A stretch of 64,000 nt of DNA from Camellia lanceoleosa (lineage: Eukaryota > Streptophyta > Magnoliopsida > Ericales > Theaceae), in contig CM045761.1 of NCBI GenBank assembly GCA_025200525.1, positions 97,378,182-97,442,181 on the forward strand, in the 5' to 3' direction. Under the pieces are notes generated by a model. It did no database searches. It was not told the DNA's origin and was given only the letters and a program-made list of their open reading frames with translations. Positions 47,216 through 57,304 of the stretch are shown here, piece by piece; the stretch's first letter is position 1, and every line of letters starts with the position of its first letter. The position numbers and the translations under genes were made by a program.

Positions 47216-47678
47216 TCATTGTCGAGCATTCCTCATGGTAAATGGTATTGTAAATATTGCCAGAACATGTTCCAAAGGGAGAAGTTTGTGGAGCATAATG
47301 CTAATGCTGTAGCAGCTAGAAGAGTTTTAGGAGTTGATCTTATTGAATAGATAGCGAAGCGCTGCATTTGAATTGTCAAAAATTCAGAAGATGCTGAGGT
47401 CATTGCATGTGTTTTGTGCAGGTACTGGTTACGCTATGCAAGATTAATTGTCAATCCTTATATTTTCTTCATGATTTTTATTGTTGTTCGTTCTGAGTTT
47501 GACATTGTGCTTATATTAAACTTTACCTTTAGTTAATATCATCCTTTTTTTATTTTTTTTAAATGTTCTTCATTTGTTGGTTTATCTAGAGGTTGATGTT
47601 TTTCAATCTGCTTTATGCAGAGGTTATTAGTTTAGAAAATCTGGATTTGGTCCACACACAATAATAGTTTGTGATCAG
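47216..47678 (+). pseudogene. PHD-finger protein fragment captured in the CACTA element
   Basis: Two exons with intron. 47216-47421 reads SIPHGKWYCKYCQNMFQREK, FVEHNANAVAARRVLGVDLI, then AKRCI and VACVLC-like ends. 47621-47678 continues KSGFGPHTIIVCDQ and ends at CAG|GTACGC. This matches the linked PHD region of large plant PHD and acetyltransferase-like chromatin proteins. Two stops in exon 1 (TAG at 47348, TGA about 30 bases later) each fit one C-to-T change of CAG and CGA; another TAG lies in exon 2. Only part of the gene is present, so it is a captured fragment, not a gene. Confidence 0.8.
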
Positions 47679-49880
47679 GTACGCTCTGTTCTTTATGTTA
47701 GTTCCTTCTTTTTTTTAATTTATTTATTTTTTCATCCGAGTTACAAAGTGATTTGAATCATAGTTGTCAAATTATGAATCGAAATTTCCTTTTTGTTGAA
47801 TTGTGAATTGATTTGGGTTGCAAACCGTAAAGATTCTGTTTTAATTTTTGATACATAAAAATATATCTAAACATATAGATATTAAAGATACACTATAAAT
47901 AAATGAATTGCTTCTTTTAAATGATGGACATGAGTGTAATAGGGAAGATGCTTCTGTCTATGTTTAGTTTCATATATTACAAATAACAATCTTTTTAAAT
48001 TAATGGCGTCTGAAATCTAACTCCTTTTTGACCATGCTTTTGCTACTAAGTATAGAATGAAGAGTGTTCCTGTGGTCGATCTAGGAGAAAGGAAGATTGA
48101 TGTCATCATCACAATCTGCTGTTATTCACATGTTGGAGAAATGCGCCGGTCTTTTACTAGTCTAGTGTTATTTAATTTTTCTTGTGCAGTTGGATGAGCA
48201 CTCATCTTGAAGGAATTTGTTTCCATGTTTAAAGAAGGTTCCTTCTGAGGTAGGTACCTATGACCTCCAAATTCCTTTTTTTTTTTTTTTGTTCATCTCA
48301 TTGTGAAATTTTGTGGTATAGATTATGGAGAAACTTGTGGGCCATTCACAACACTGGATGTTCTTGCTAAGAACTATTTTTCTATTTAGTTCACTATCTA
48401 TAGAAAATCCTAAATGGTTGAGAAGTGCTGTGTTGGGTTGTGTTTAATTTGATCTTTTTCTTATGATCAGTAACAATTAATTTGATCTGCTTCTTCCTGC
48501 AGGCTTCACAATGAATTTTTTTTTTTTTTTGTTATGTCCCCTTTTGCTCTCTGCTGTCTATCAAGTCTGTAGACATTTTTTTGGACATCATCACATACTT
48601 AGCTATGTGGCATGTAATCTAGAGCAACTAGATGCAGTAAGTTCATTCTTTATAGGATATGTGCAACGTGTCTAGGATTGCTTGAGAGAATGTAGATTTG
48701 TCCATATGGCCTGAGAATAATTTTTGAGAATTGATATTCACTCTACTTTAAACTTCTTGCACTCCAATTTTTGTCTTTTAGCCTTTCACAAGGGGAGTGT
48801 GAGAAGCTAGATGTGGAATGTTAACAATATCACTCTTAATTTCTAGACACAAGAATCTGGCTACCTATTAATACAAAAGCTGATCACTGCTCAATAGTTG
48901 TTCAATATATCTCCAAAACCATTTTTTTTTTTTGTCATTGATTCAACTTTTAAGCATCACAGTTCCTCAACCCGAGTACCCTAGCTTACAAAAGATCACA
49001 AAGGCACAAGGGAGAAAGGATAAATGCACAAAATTTTTTCATAGAAGAGACATGAAGAGTGGGCCCACATGTGGATCCTACATTTTGTCTCTCTTCTGTT
49101 CTGTGCAAAAATTCTGTTCTGTGCATGTAGCACAAATGGGCACAAGGTCACTATTCATGGGTACTGATCACATTGCCCATGACAACCCTCAAACAGGCAC
49201 TACAACCTTGTGTTCTCAGCCACAAAAGCCAATCAAATTCAGCCAGTGTACCTCACTCATTCTACATCAATTGTAAACTTGCAATTACTCTTTAAGGTTT
49301 TAGTGAACTTTAACTAGTACTCGACTCTTAACACACACAATGCACGCTGGCAATGTCTCTTGGTAGCTGTACCAGACAACTTTTAATTTTCTATATTATC
49401 TTAGAGTGAGTGTTGAATTTTAGTAGAAAAACAATATCATTGCCATTTGTTTTTCTAGATTATCCTCTTCAGGTGTTGTTGGAAACTGTCTCTCAACTCT
49501 TCTAGTTGATATGATTTTATTCTCTTCCTAGAAAACTTCTATTTTGCTGTTGGTGGAACTAAAGTTTTCTTGATTCACCATCACAGCAACACCTAGCTAA
49601 GTCAACTAATTTGTTAATGTTATTCCATTTTTTTTTAATTTATATTAAGAGGCAAGTGCTGAATTGTGTGTTAGTGATGTAAATCAAAATCATAATATCT
49701 CAGTAAGCTACATTTGGTGTTGAAATTCAAAAAAGAAAAGAAAAAACATATCATAGTATATAATAAGGGTTTACCCATGTTTGATTGCTTAGAAAATTGG
49801 CCAAATTCTTTTGAATTATGCTTATTATAGTAGTAATATATATATACCTTTGTTTGGGTTATGAGAAAATGGGCTGAAAT
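47679..49880. other. CACTA interior without recognised gene
   Basis: T-rich intron-like DNA. A short exon-like piece at 48191-48249 lies between TGCAG and GTAGGT and may be a further damaged exon of the PHD source gene. A 114-codon open frame at 48932-49276 has no recognisable domain. Confidence 0.4.
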
Positions 49881-50060
49881 TGTAAGTTTTGTGAATACAA
49901 CTGTATATTAGTCTTGAATTGATTGAACAAAGAATACATACATCATTTATATAGAGTACCACTAATTCCTAATCCTACATGAATACATTACTGAAATATA
50001 TAGAAGTCTAATAGATATAGGATACTTATTCCTAATCCTAGGAGAACACATATTCTCACA
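49881..50060 (-). repeat. Copia LTR (3' in element sense)
   Basis: 180 bases, identical in length to 54663-54842. The polypurine tract in element sense is GAGCAGAGG immediately before it. Confidence 0.95.
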
Positions 50061-50073
50061 CCTCTGCTCAAAC

Positions 50074-53000
50074 TCAAGGTGTTTTAGCAGAAAATACTGA
50101 GGGTTTGTCAAGAAAAAATTGAAATCGAGTAGTGGTGTGAGTCTTAGTGAAGAAGTCAGCAAGTTGCAGAGCTAAAAAGACAAAAGGAAGTGAGATAAAG
50201 CCAGACTGCAAATGTTGACGGACGAAGTGACAATCAATCTCAATATGCTTTGTCCGTTCATGGAAGACAGTGTTATGAGCAATTTGAATAGCACTTCGGT
50301 TGTTACAATAGAGAGAGGTCGGGGAAGATTGAGGGACGCCCAACTCAGATAAGAGATTATGAAGCTAGACAATTTCAGTAGTAGCATGAGCCATAGCACG
50401 ATACTCAGCTTCGGCAGTAAAACGAGCAACAACAGTTTGTTTCTTGCTTTTCCAAGAAATTAGGGAATCGCCAAGAAACATACAGAAACCAGAAGTAGAT
50501 TTATGATCATTAACATCACTAGCCCAATCAGCATCAGTATAAGCCACCAAGTCTGAGGAAGAAGTAGAAGAGAACAGCAAGCCATGAAAGATATTACTGC
50601 GAAGATAGCGAAGAATTCGAAGCAAAGCAGCCCAATGTGTAGAGCGAGGGGCAGAAACAAATTGACTAATCACATGGACATCATAGGCAAGATTAGGACG
50701 AGTAATTGTCAGATAGACTAAGCAACCCACAAGCTCGCGATATAACGTAGGATCATCTAGAGGAACCCCATCAGTAGTGTTGAGCTTTACATTAAGCTCA
50801 ATGGTATCAGACAGCTTAGTGTCAGTAAGTCTGGCATGATGGATAACCTCGTTAGCATACTTAGCCTGAGACAGAAAGTAACCCTTGGGAGAAGAAGCCA
50901 CCTCAATGCCAAGAAAATACCGCAATGGTCCCAAATCCTTTATTTCGAAGGTGCGGAAGAGATGCTGCTTAACCTCAGAGATAGCAGAAGAGTCAGAGCC
51001 AGTGATGATCATATCATCTACATATAGTAAGAGAGCAACAAAACCAGCCGAGGTATATCTTAGAAATAAAGCAGAGTCGGAAGTAGAAGGATGAAACCTA
51101 AGCTCGGTAACAGCAGTTTGAAAGTGATCATACCAAGCACGAGGAGATTGTTTCAGACCATATAGAGCACGCCGAAGACGACAGACTTGGCCAGAGGAAT
51201 GGTGAAGACCAGGAGGAGGACGCATGTAAACCTCCTCAGTGAGATGGCCATTAAGAAAAGCATTCTTAACATCCATTTGAAAAAGAGGCCAAGAACGAAC
51301 AACAGCGACAGAAATCAAAGTACGGACAATAGTCATCTTGGCAACAGGAGCAAATGTCTCCTCATAATCAATACCATACTCCTGGGAGAAACCTTTGGCC
51401 ACCAGATGAGCTTTGTAGCGCTCAAGAGAACCATGAGAATGAGTTTTGACTTTGTAGACCCATTTGCAACCAACTAGATTCTTACCAGCAGGTAAAGAAA
51501 CCAACTCCCAAGTACTAGTTTTCTGTCGAGCAAACAACTCATCCTCCATATCTTGAACCCAATGAGGATCCTGACAGGCCTCCTTGTAAGACTGAGGTTC
51601 TGCAAAAGAGTGAATAGCAAACAAAAAGGTACGATAGGAAGCAGAAAAACAAGTATTAGACCAACCCAACCTTTTTGGAGGATGATGCGCTCGAGGAGGA
51701 TATCGGTGTGCAGCAGGATCAGAGTCGTCAGAAGCAGGGGGATCAGCAGCAGGGGTAGAGACAACTAGTAGAGGAGGAGCCTTGCGACGAGAATAAACTA
51801 ACAACGGAGGAGAAAAAGGAGGAGAAGGCGAATGAGGAGAAGTAGTCAGAGGTGAAGCAGAAGGAGACGATGGAATAAGCTCAAGAGGAACTGTGGAGAT
51901 GTACTCATCAGATGGGACCTAAGAAGGAAATGGATCAATATGAACCAAATCCTCTTTGGAAACTGGGGCGGTGAGAGGAGGAAGCTGAAAGTAAGATAGA
52001 CGTTCGAGAAAGGCAACATGGCGGGAGACATAAAGGTGACAAGAAACAGGGTCATAACAGCGATAACCTTTCTGAGTGAGGCTATATCCCAAAAAAAACA
52101 CATAGGACAGATCGGACACTAAATTTAGTCCTATCTTTACGAGGTAAAAGGACAAAACACGCAGACCCAAACACACGAAGGAGGGAGTAATTAGGAAGTT
52201 GAGAAAAGAGAGCCTCATAAGGAGACCGACCAGAAAAAAGGGGGTAGGCATACAGTTGAGAAGAAAAGCAGTAGTAAGAACTGCCTCACCCCAAAACGGA
52301 GCTGGAACGGAGGCAGAGAGAAGAAGAGACCTAGCTATCTCAAAAAGATGACGATGTTTATGCTCAGCTCGGCCATTTTGGGCAGGTGTATCAGTACAAG
52401 AAGTTTGGTGAATGGTACCCAAGTTGGCCAAATATTCACAGAATTCAGTTTTAAAGTATTCCCCACCCAAGTTAGACCGCAACAATTTAATAGTAGATCC
52501 AAACTGTGTAGTGACCATAGACTGAAAAGTACGATATATCTGATAGAAGTCAGACTTATGAGTCATAAGATAAACCCACGTGTAACGGGAGCAATCATCA
52601 ACAAAAGACACATAGTATACTGAACCCCCTTTAGTAAGAATAAAAGAGGGTCCCCAGACATCAGTATGCACAAGAGAGAAAGGAGAAACAGAAATAAACG
52701 TACTTTTATTAAAAGGTAAAGCTGACATTTAGCAAGTTTACACCCCCGACATTCATCAATTTGACTAGGAGAAACTTCACCCAACAATCCTGACTGAGCT
52801 AAAGACCGTAAGCGGTCAACAGACAAATGATCAAGACGAGAATGCCATAAGTAAAACTGACTCGATTGAGAATCTAATTGAAATGAGGAAAGTGCAGCTG
52901 GAGAGGTGGATAAGGAGAGATGCAAGCTTTCAACCACATAGAGATCTCCAATTCTACGGCTGGTCCCAATCTGCTTCTTGGACACTCGATCCTACACACA

Positions 53001-53560
53001 ACAGACAGAAGAGGAAAATATAACATCAAAACCAGACGCATCGAGTTGACTGATAAATAACAAGCTGATAGATAACTGAGGAACATAAAAAACAGAAAGA
53101 ATAGCAACAGCAGACATGGCAGAGGGTAAGACAGACCCAACAGATAAAACAGACATACCAGATCCATTAGCAGTATTAATAGTAATAGAAACGGGTAGGG
53201 GAATACAATTTTGTAGTAAGAAAAGGTGAGGAGTCATATGATGAGAGGCACCCGAATAAAAAATCCTAACAAAAGAAGGGATACCTGAAGAGGATCTAAG
53301 CAAACCTGAATGAAGAGAGGTAAGAGCAGAGGCAGATGGGGATGACTGAGAGGTGGATAGGATATGCTGAAGTTGTGCAACCTGAGCACTCAGGAAAGCC
53401 AAGTCAGGATTGGGAGCCGGAGTAAATGCAGTGTAAGCAGTAGGAGGTCGGAAAGTACCCGAAGTAGGACCGCAGAACTGTGTCTGAGAAGACGGAGCAA
53501 GTTGACGTCCTTTTTTGGGACAATTGTTCTTCCAATGACCCTCTGATGGCAGAAAGCACA
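50074..53560 (-). pseudogene. Copia pol: protease, integrase, RT, RNase H
   Basis: Protease near 53250 reads FYSGASHHMT; the catalytic aspartate of DSG is tyrosine. GAG-pre-integrase at 52730-52900 has LWHSRLDHLSVDRLRSL and CRGCKLAKC. Integrase at 51919-52728 has LVHTDVWGP, LRSNLGGEYF (second catalytic Asp changed to Asn) and QNGRAEHKHRH, with a frame change downstream. RT at 50365-51804 is open: WVYKVKTHSHGSLERYKA, FQMDVKNAFLNGHL, LYGLKQSPRAWY and YVDDMIITGSD (near 51010). RNase H has AYTDADWAS, STSGFC and AEAEYRAMA; a TAG near 50368 stands where W is usual (EIVWL). Catalytic losses make protein supply in cis unlikely. Confidence 0.93.
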
Positions 53561-54296
53561 CTTATCTGGCCCTAATGGTCCTCTCTTGGGTTTCACAGTG
53601 GCTTGAAGCTGATGAGAAGGAGGGGTCAATAACAAGGGCGGCTTGGCAGGAGCCAAGAACATAGAAGGAGGCAAAGTCTAACTGGTCGTCTTAAGATGGG
53701 TTTCCTCGGAGAGGAGTTCACGAACAATAGCATCCTCAGAGGGAAGAGGAGATCGGTGAAGGATGCCATCTCGAATAGCCTCATGCTGAGGGGAGAGAGC
53801 TGTTAAGAACTGGACTAACGACCTTTTTCCCAAAACTCAATATAAGCGTCTAGTATCTTGAGACTAGGTGGTTCCATAAGAGCCAATTGATCCCAGAGAC
53901 CTGTCATTTCAACATAAAAGTCCTGAATAGTTTGATCCCACTGACGAGCACTCTGAATAGTTGTTTCCAACTCATACCGCTTGGCAAAGTTGGACTGCTG
54001 ATAAACATCGAGTAAATAATCCCACACTTCCTTGGCAGTACTGTACTTGGAAAACATCATTCCAATACGGTCATCCACAGAGTTATGAAACTAGGTTAGA
54101 ACTTGGGTATTATCACAATCCCAAGTGTCACAGGAAGACAGATATCCTTCTACCTTCGGGTCCGAGGGACGAGGAGTAGAACCAGAAACATAGCCCTATT
54201 TTTTTGACCAAGAAGAAAATTCTTCATAACATTGGCCCAATAGGCATAATTGCCACCAATGAGTTTACATTTAATGGCTTGAATTTTAGGGTCCAT
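53561..54296 (-). pseudogene. Copia gag
   Basis: Starts MDPKIQAIKCKLIGGNYAYW at 54296. It continues, after a break, as MDDRIGMMFSKYSTAKEVWD (53815-54078) with SNFAKRYELE and FYVEMTGLWDQL, the usual copia gag helices. The zinc knuckle (CAFCHQ ... GHWKNNCPKKG, 53500-53580) is split by a frameshift. Stops between the blocks show it is not translated as one protein. Confidence 0.88.
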
Positions 54297-54650
54297 TATA
54301 AAGCAAAGTTATAGAATAGTTGGGTCAAAGTATAATAAACGAAACACTGAAGAACCTAACTGAGATGTGAGAACCTGAAGTTGACACACGTGAACCAGAA
54401 TGAGAGAGAGAAGATGGCGAGTCGAACAGATGAGTCGAATAGTTACAAGGAATCAGATAAATCAGACCCAACTAGATGATCGACGAAGCAAGAAGCTTCG
54501 TCCGACAACCAGGGCAGAGAGAGAGAAATCGCGAACCAGACTGTGCCAAGGAGAAGATTCACGACTGACGATTGATGAAGCAAAGGGCTTCGATCAACAA
54601 TCAGGTTTGAGAGAAGGAGAGAGACCGACGGCGCTAGGGTTTCTCAACCT

Positions 54651-54662
54651 GCTCTGATACCA
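54651..54662 (-). other. Copia primer-binding site
   Basis: In element sense, TGGTATCAGAGC directly abuts the 5' LTR. It is complementary to the 3' end of initiator tRNA-Met, the standard copia primer. Confidence 0.93.
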
Positions 54663-54842
54663 TGTAAGTTTTGTGAATACAACTGTATGTTAGTCTTGAA
54701 TTGATTGAACAAAGAATACATACATCATTTATATAGAGTACCACTAATTCCTAATCCTACATGAATACATTATTGAGATATATAGAAGTCTAATAGATAT
54801 AGGACACTCATTCCTAATCCTAGGAGAACACATATTCTCACA
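54663..54842 (-). repeat. Copia LTR (5' in element sense)
   Basis: 180 bases, direct repeat of 49881-50060; followed on the plus strand by the GAAAT duplication. Confidence 0.95.
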
Positions 54843-54847
54843 GAAAT

Positions 54848-55576
54848 ATGAAAACGCGAACTTGATTATAAGTGGAACTGTTCTATCAAACTTAAGTACT
54901 TAGCTGATTTTGGAACTGAAAAACCTGTAAATGCGTCCCTTGTTTGGCTACTGAGAAAATAGGGAAAACTTAAGGAAGCTTAATTTTGAATGAATGCTAT
55001 GTAGATAATAGAAAGAACACAATTGAGAAGTCAATGCTTTCAAATACAAATTGTTTTCCAAAATTTTAGGACTTACATTTTGTCGGGTACAAATCAATTT
55101 ATGAGTAAATTTGCAGTTTTTTATTTTTTATTTTTTGGGTGATTGCAGTTAATTTGCTAAAACCCTTCGCTTGGTTGCTGAGAAATGGGTGAAATAATAA
55201 AAAACAAATGAGTTGCTGAACTATGAAAAATAGAACTTGACATCAAGTACAACAATTCCATTGAAGTTCACTTGGTTGCAAGAAGATATCTATAAAGAAA
55301 GAAAGACTAGAAGTAGAGGAGAGAAAGAGAGAGAGACAGAGACTGAGAGTATAGGTAACATGGTTGCAACCTTGTGCCTTGTACAGGAGAAATTGTGCCC
55401 ATTCAAGGTAAATGGAAGCTGTTATACGACCTATCTATCTTTCTATGCCTTCTTTCCTTCTGTGTTTATTTTCATTCCCAGGATTCTCTCTCCCCTCCCG
55501 CCCAAGCAAAAAAAATAAAAATAAAAATAAAAATCCAATTTGTTGTTTCTTATTGAATTTCAAGATATTTCTTTTT
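54848..55576. other. CACTA interior between copia and the virus-like locus
   Basis: Contains related phrases CCCTTGTTTGGCTACTGAG (54937) and CCCTTCGCTTGGTTGCTGAG (55164), hinting at local duplication, and a GA-rich leader-like stretch (55290-55350). No gene recognised. Confidence 0.4.
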
Positions 55577-57000
55577 TCATCTTGCAACCTTTTTCTTATC
55601 AAAAAAAGGAATATCAATATTTCCTTTTTCTGACCATTTTGCTTGAGTGTTACCACTGTATTGTTCAAACACTCTTGCTAAAAAGAAGTTGAATTTTGAA
55701 AGTTTGTAAATTTCTAGAACAGTAACTTTCTGCATTTTTTCGAATTTTGCTAATTCTTCGTTGGTAAAAGTTTTTTCATCTCCGATTACATTTCCAAGTC
55801 GAATTGCTTGTAATTCTTCTTGAGATATGCTATCTGTTTCTTGAGATATTTGTTGACTATTATTAATCATCATGAAGATTAGTTCTTCATCTGAACTTTC
55901 TTCATTACTAGAAACTTCATATAAGATTTATTCTTCATCAGAAATTTCTTCTCCATATATTATTTCAAAATCTTGTTCTTCAAGAACTTTGATTATTTTC
56001 TTTGCACTTTTTCTCCTTTTTGGGCATTCGGGTGCATAGTGACCTTCTTCGTTACAGATGTAACATTTACAAATTTTCTTTTTTGAAACACTTGTTGGCT
56101 CTTTTTTCGAATATACTTTTTCTTTTTTGAAAAAGTTTTATTCTTTTTCCAAGGTTTCCATTTATATTTTCTATGTTTTTTGGAAAATCCTTTTCTTTTA
56201 GGAAATGTATTACAATCAATTTTTCAATTTTCTTTTAAAATTTTATCCCAACATTTTTGATCGTATTGTGAGTTGGAAATTTGATTTTTTATTTGTTTTT
56301 TCGCCTTTGCTTCTAGACACCGATCTGCTATCAGTCTTAGAACATAATTAATGCGAAAACCAAGATTATCATATTCTTCCTTTCCCATTTTTTTGAGAAA
56401 ATCAGGATATGTTTTAATACATAACTCATCCCATGGATTAGGGAGTTTATGAAAAAATTGATCTAATCAGGGTTGATTTGCTGGTGGATCAATAAGATAA
56501 TAATATTTTTTAAAAGTTTGAACATAATATTCAAAAAGACAAATATTACATAATTCTAATTTAGTCGAAATATAATTTGCATTTGCTTGCAAATTAGTAT
56601 CTCCTGCAAAACTACATAAATTTTCTTTTATGATTTTTGCAAATTCAGCTAAAATTGTGTCAAGTGTAAGAAAATTTGTTAACAAAGCCGTTTTTTGACT
56701 TTCCAATTTCAGATTTTTCCCACTGTCTTAACCATTGCAACACATCTCCCTGGAGAGTTGTTGCAATATAATCAAGGAAGTTTTCCTTTGACCAGCTATT
56801 TTTATAATTGGTAATAATGATATAGCGACCCCGGTCCTTTCCCATTTGGTGGTTGTATCCGGACTTACGTTCCGTAGATTCTGTTTGTTGTTGTCGTCCT
56901 TTAATTCCTTATTCTTGAGTTATAGGATGTATTGGGCAGGTTTGTTACAAGTTGGTTGGGTTTAGAAACCAAGTGTTGCTGTCTAGAATTTTGGACCTTC

Positions 57001-57289
57001 GCTCGAGCGAGCAGTTTGTCGCTCGAGCGAGCCTTATGTTTTTGGTCCTTCGCTCGAGCCAGGGTTTCTTCACTCGAGCGAGAGATTGCGTCTAGTATAG
57101 ACCTGAGAGCTATATTTGTTGGCTCGAGCGAGCTTTCCTTCGCTCGAGCGAGCATTCTGTCGCTCGAGCGTGCTTTTGGGTTGCAGACCTGAAGCATTGC
57201 ATTCTTGGCTTGAGCGAGACTTTCTTAGCTCGAGCGAGTCATTCTTGTGTCTGGTCGCTCGAGTGACCAATTCTTCACTCGAGCGAGCC
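57001..57289. repeat. Array of eleven GCTCGAGCG-type palindromes
   Basis: CTCGAGCG-type motifs start near 57001, 57021, 57051, 57071, 57121, 57141, 57161, 57207, 57228, 57256 and 57276, most with the fuller CGCTCGAGCGAGC context. They lie just upstream of the LTR TATA box, where enhancer repeats would be expected. Spacing is irregular, in clusters near 20 bases. Confidence 0.92.
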
Positions 57290-57296
57290 TATTGGG

Positions 57297-57304
57297 TATA
57301 AATA
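57297..57304 (+). promoter_or_regulatory. LTR TATA box
   Basis: TATAAATA follows the palindrome array by about ten bases. The downstream CT-rich leader supports a plus-strand promoter, directed against the virus-like reading frame. Confidence 0.6.

Larger units (their letters stand above)
49881..54842 (-). mobile_element. Ty1/copia retrotransposon, nearly full length
   Basis: 4,962 bp with two 180-bp LTRs (TGTAAG...CTCACA) and a perfect GAAAT target duplication (49876-49880 and 54843-54847). Coding is on the minus strand in copia order: gag, protease, integrase, RT, RNase H. LTRs differ at 5 of 180 positions by eye, so it is much younger than the Tat element. Gag and protease/integrase are frameshifted; the RT frame is open for 479 codons. 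Confidence 0.96.

Noticed and set aside
48932..49276. 114-codon plus-strand frame
   Set aside because: No domain, no homologous feel, no splice or promoter support inside the CACTA interior.
56932..57192. Frames with repeated SLERA and ARAK motifs
   Set aside because: They translate the CTCGAGCG palindrome array of the LTR, which reads through in several frames on both strands.
57001..57289. CTCGAGCG array as a CRISPR-like array
   Set aside because: Irregular spacing, palindromic 12-14 base units and eukaryotic LTR context; no cas genes.
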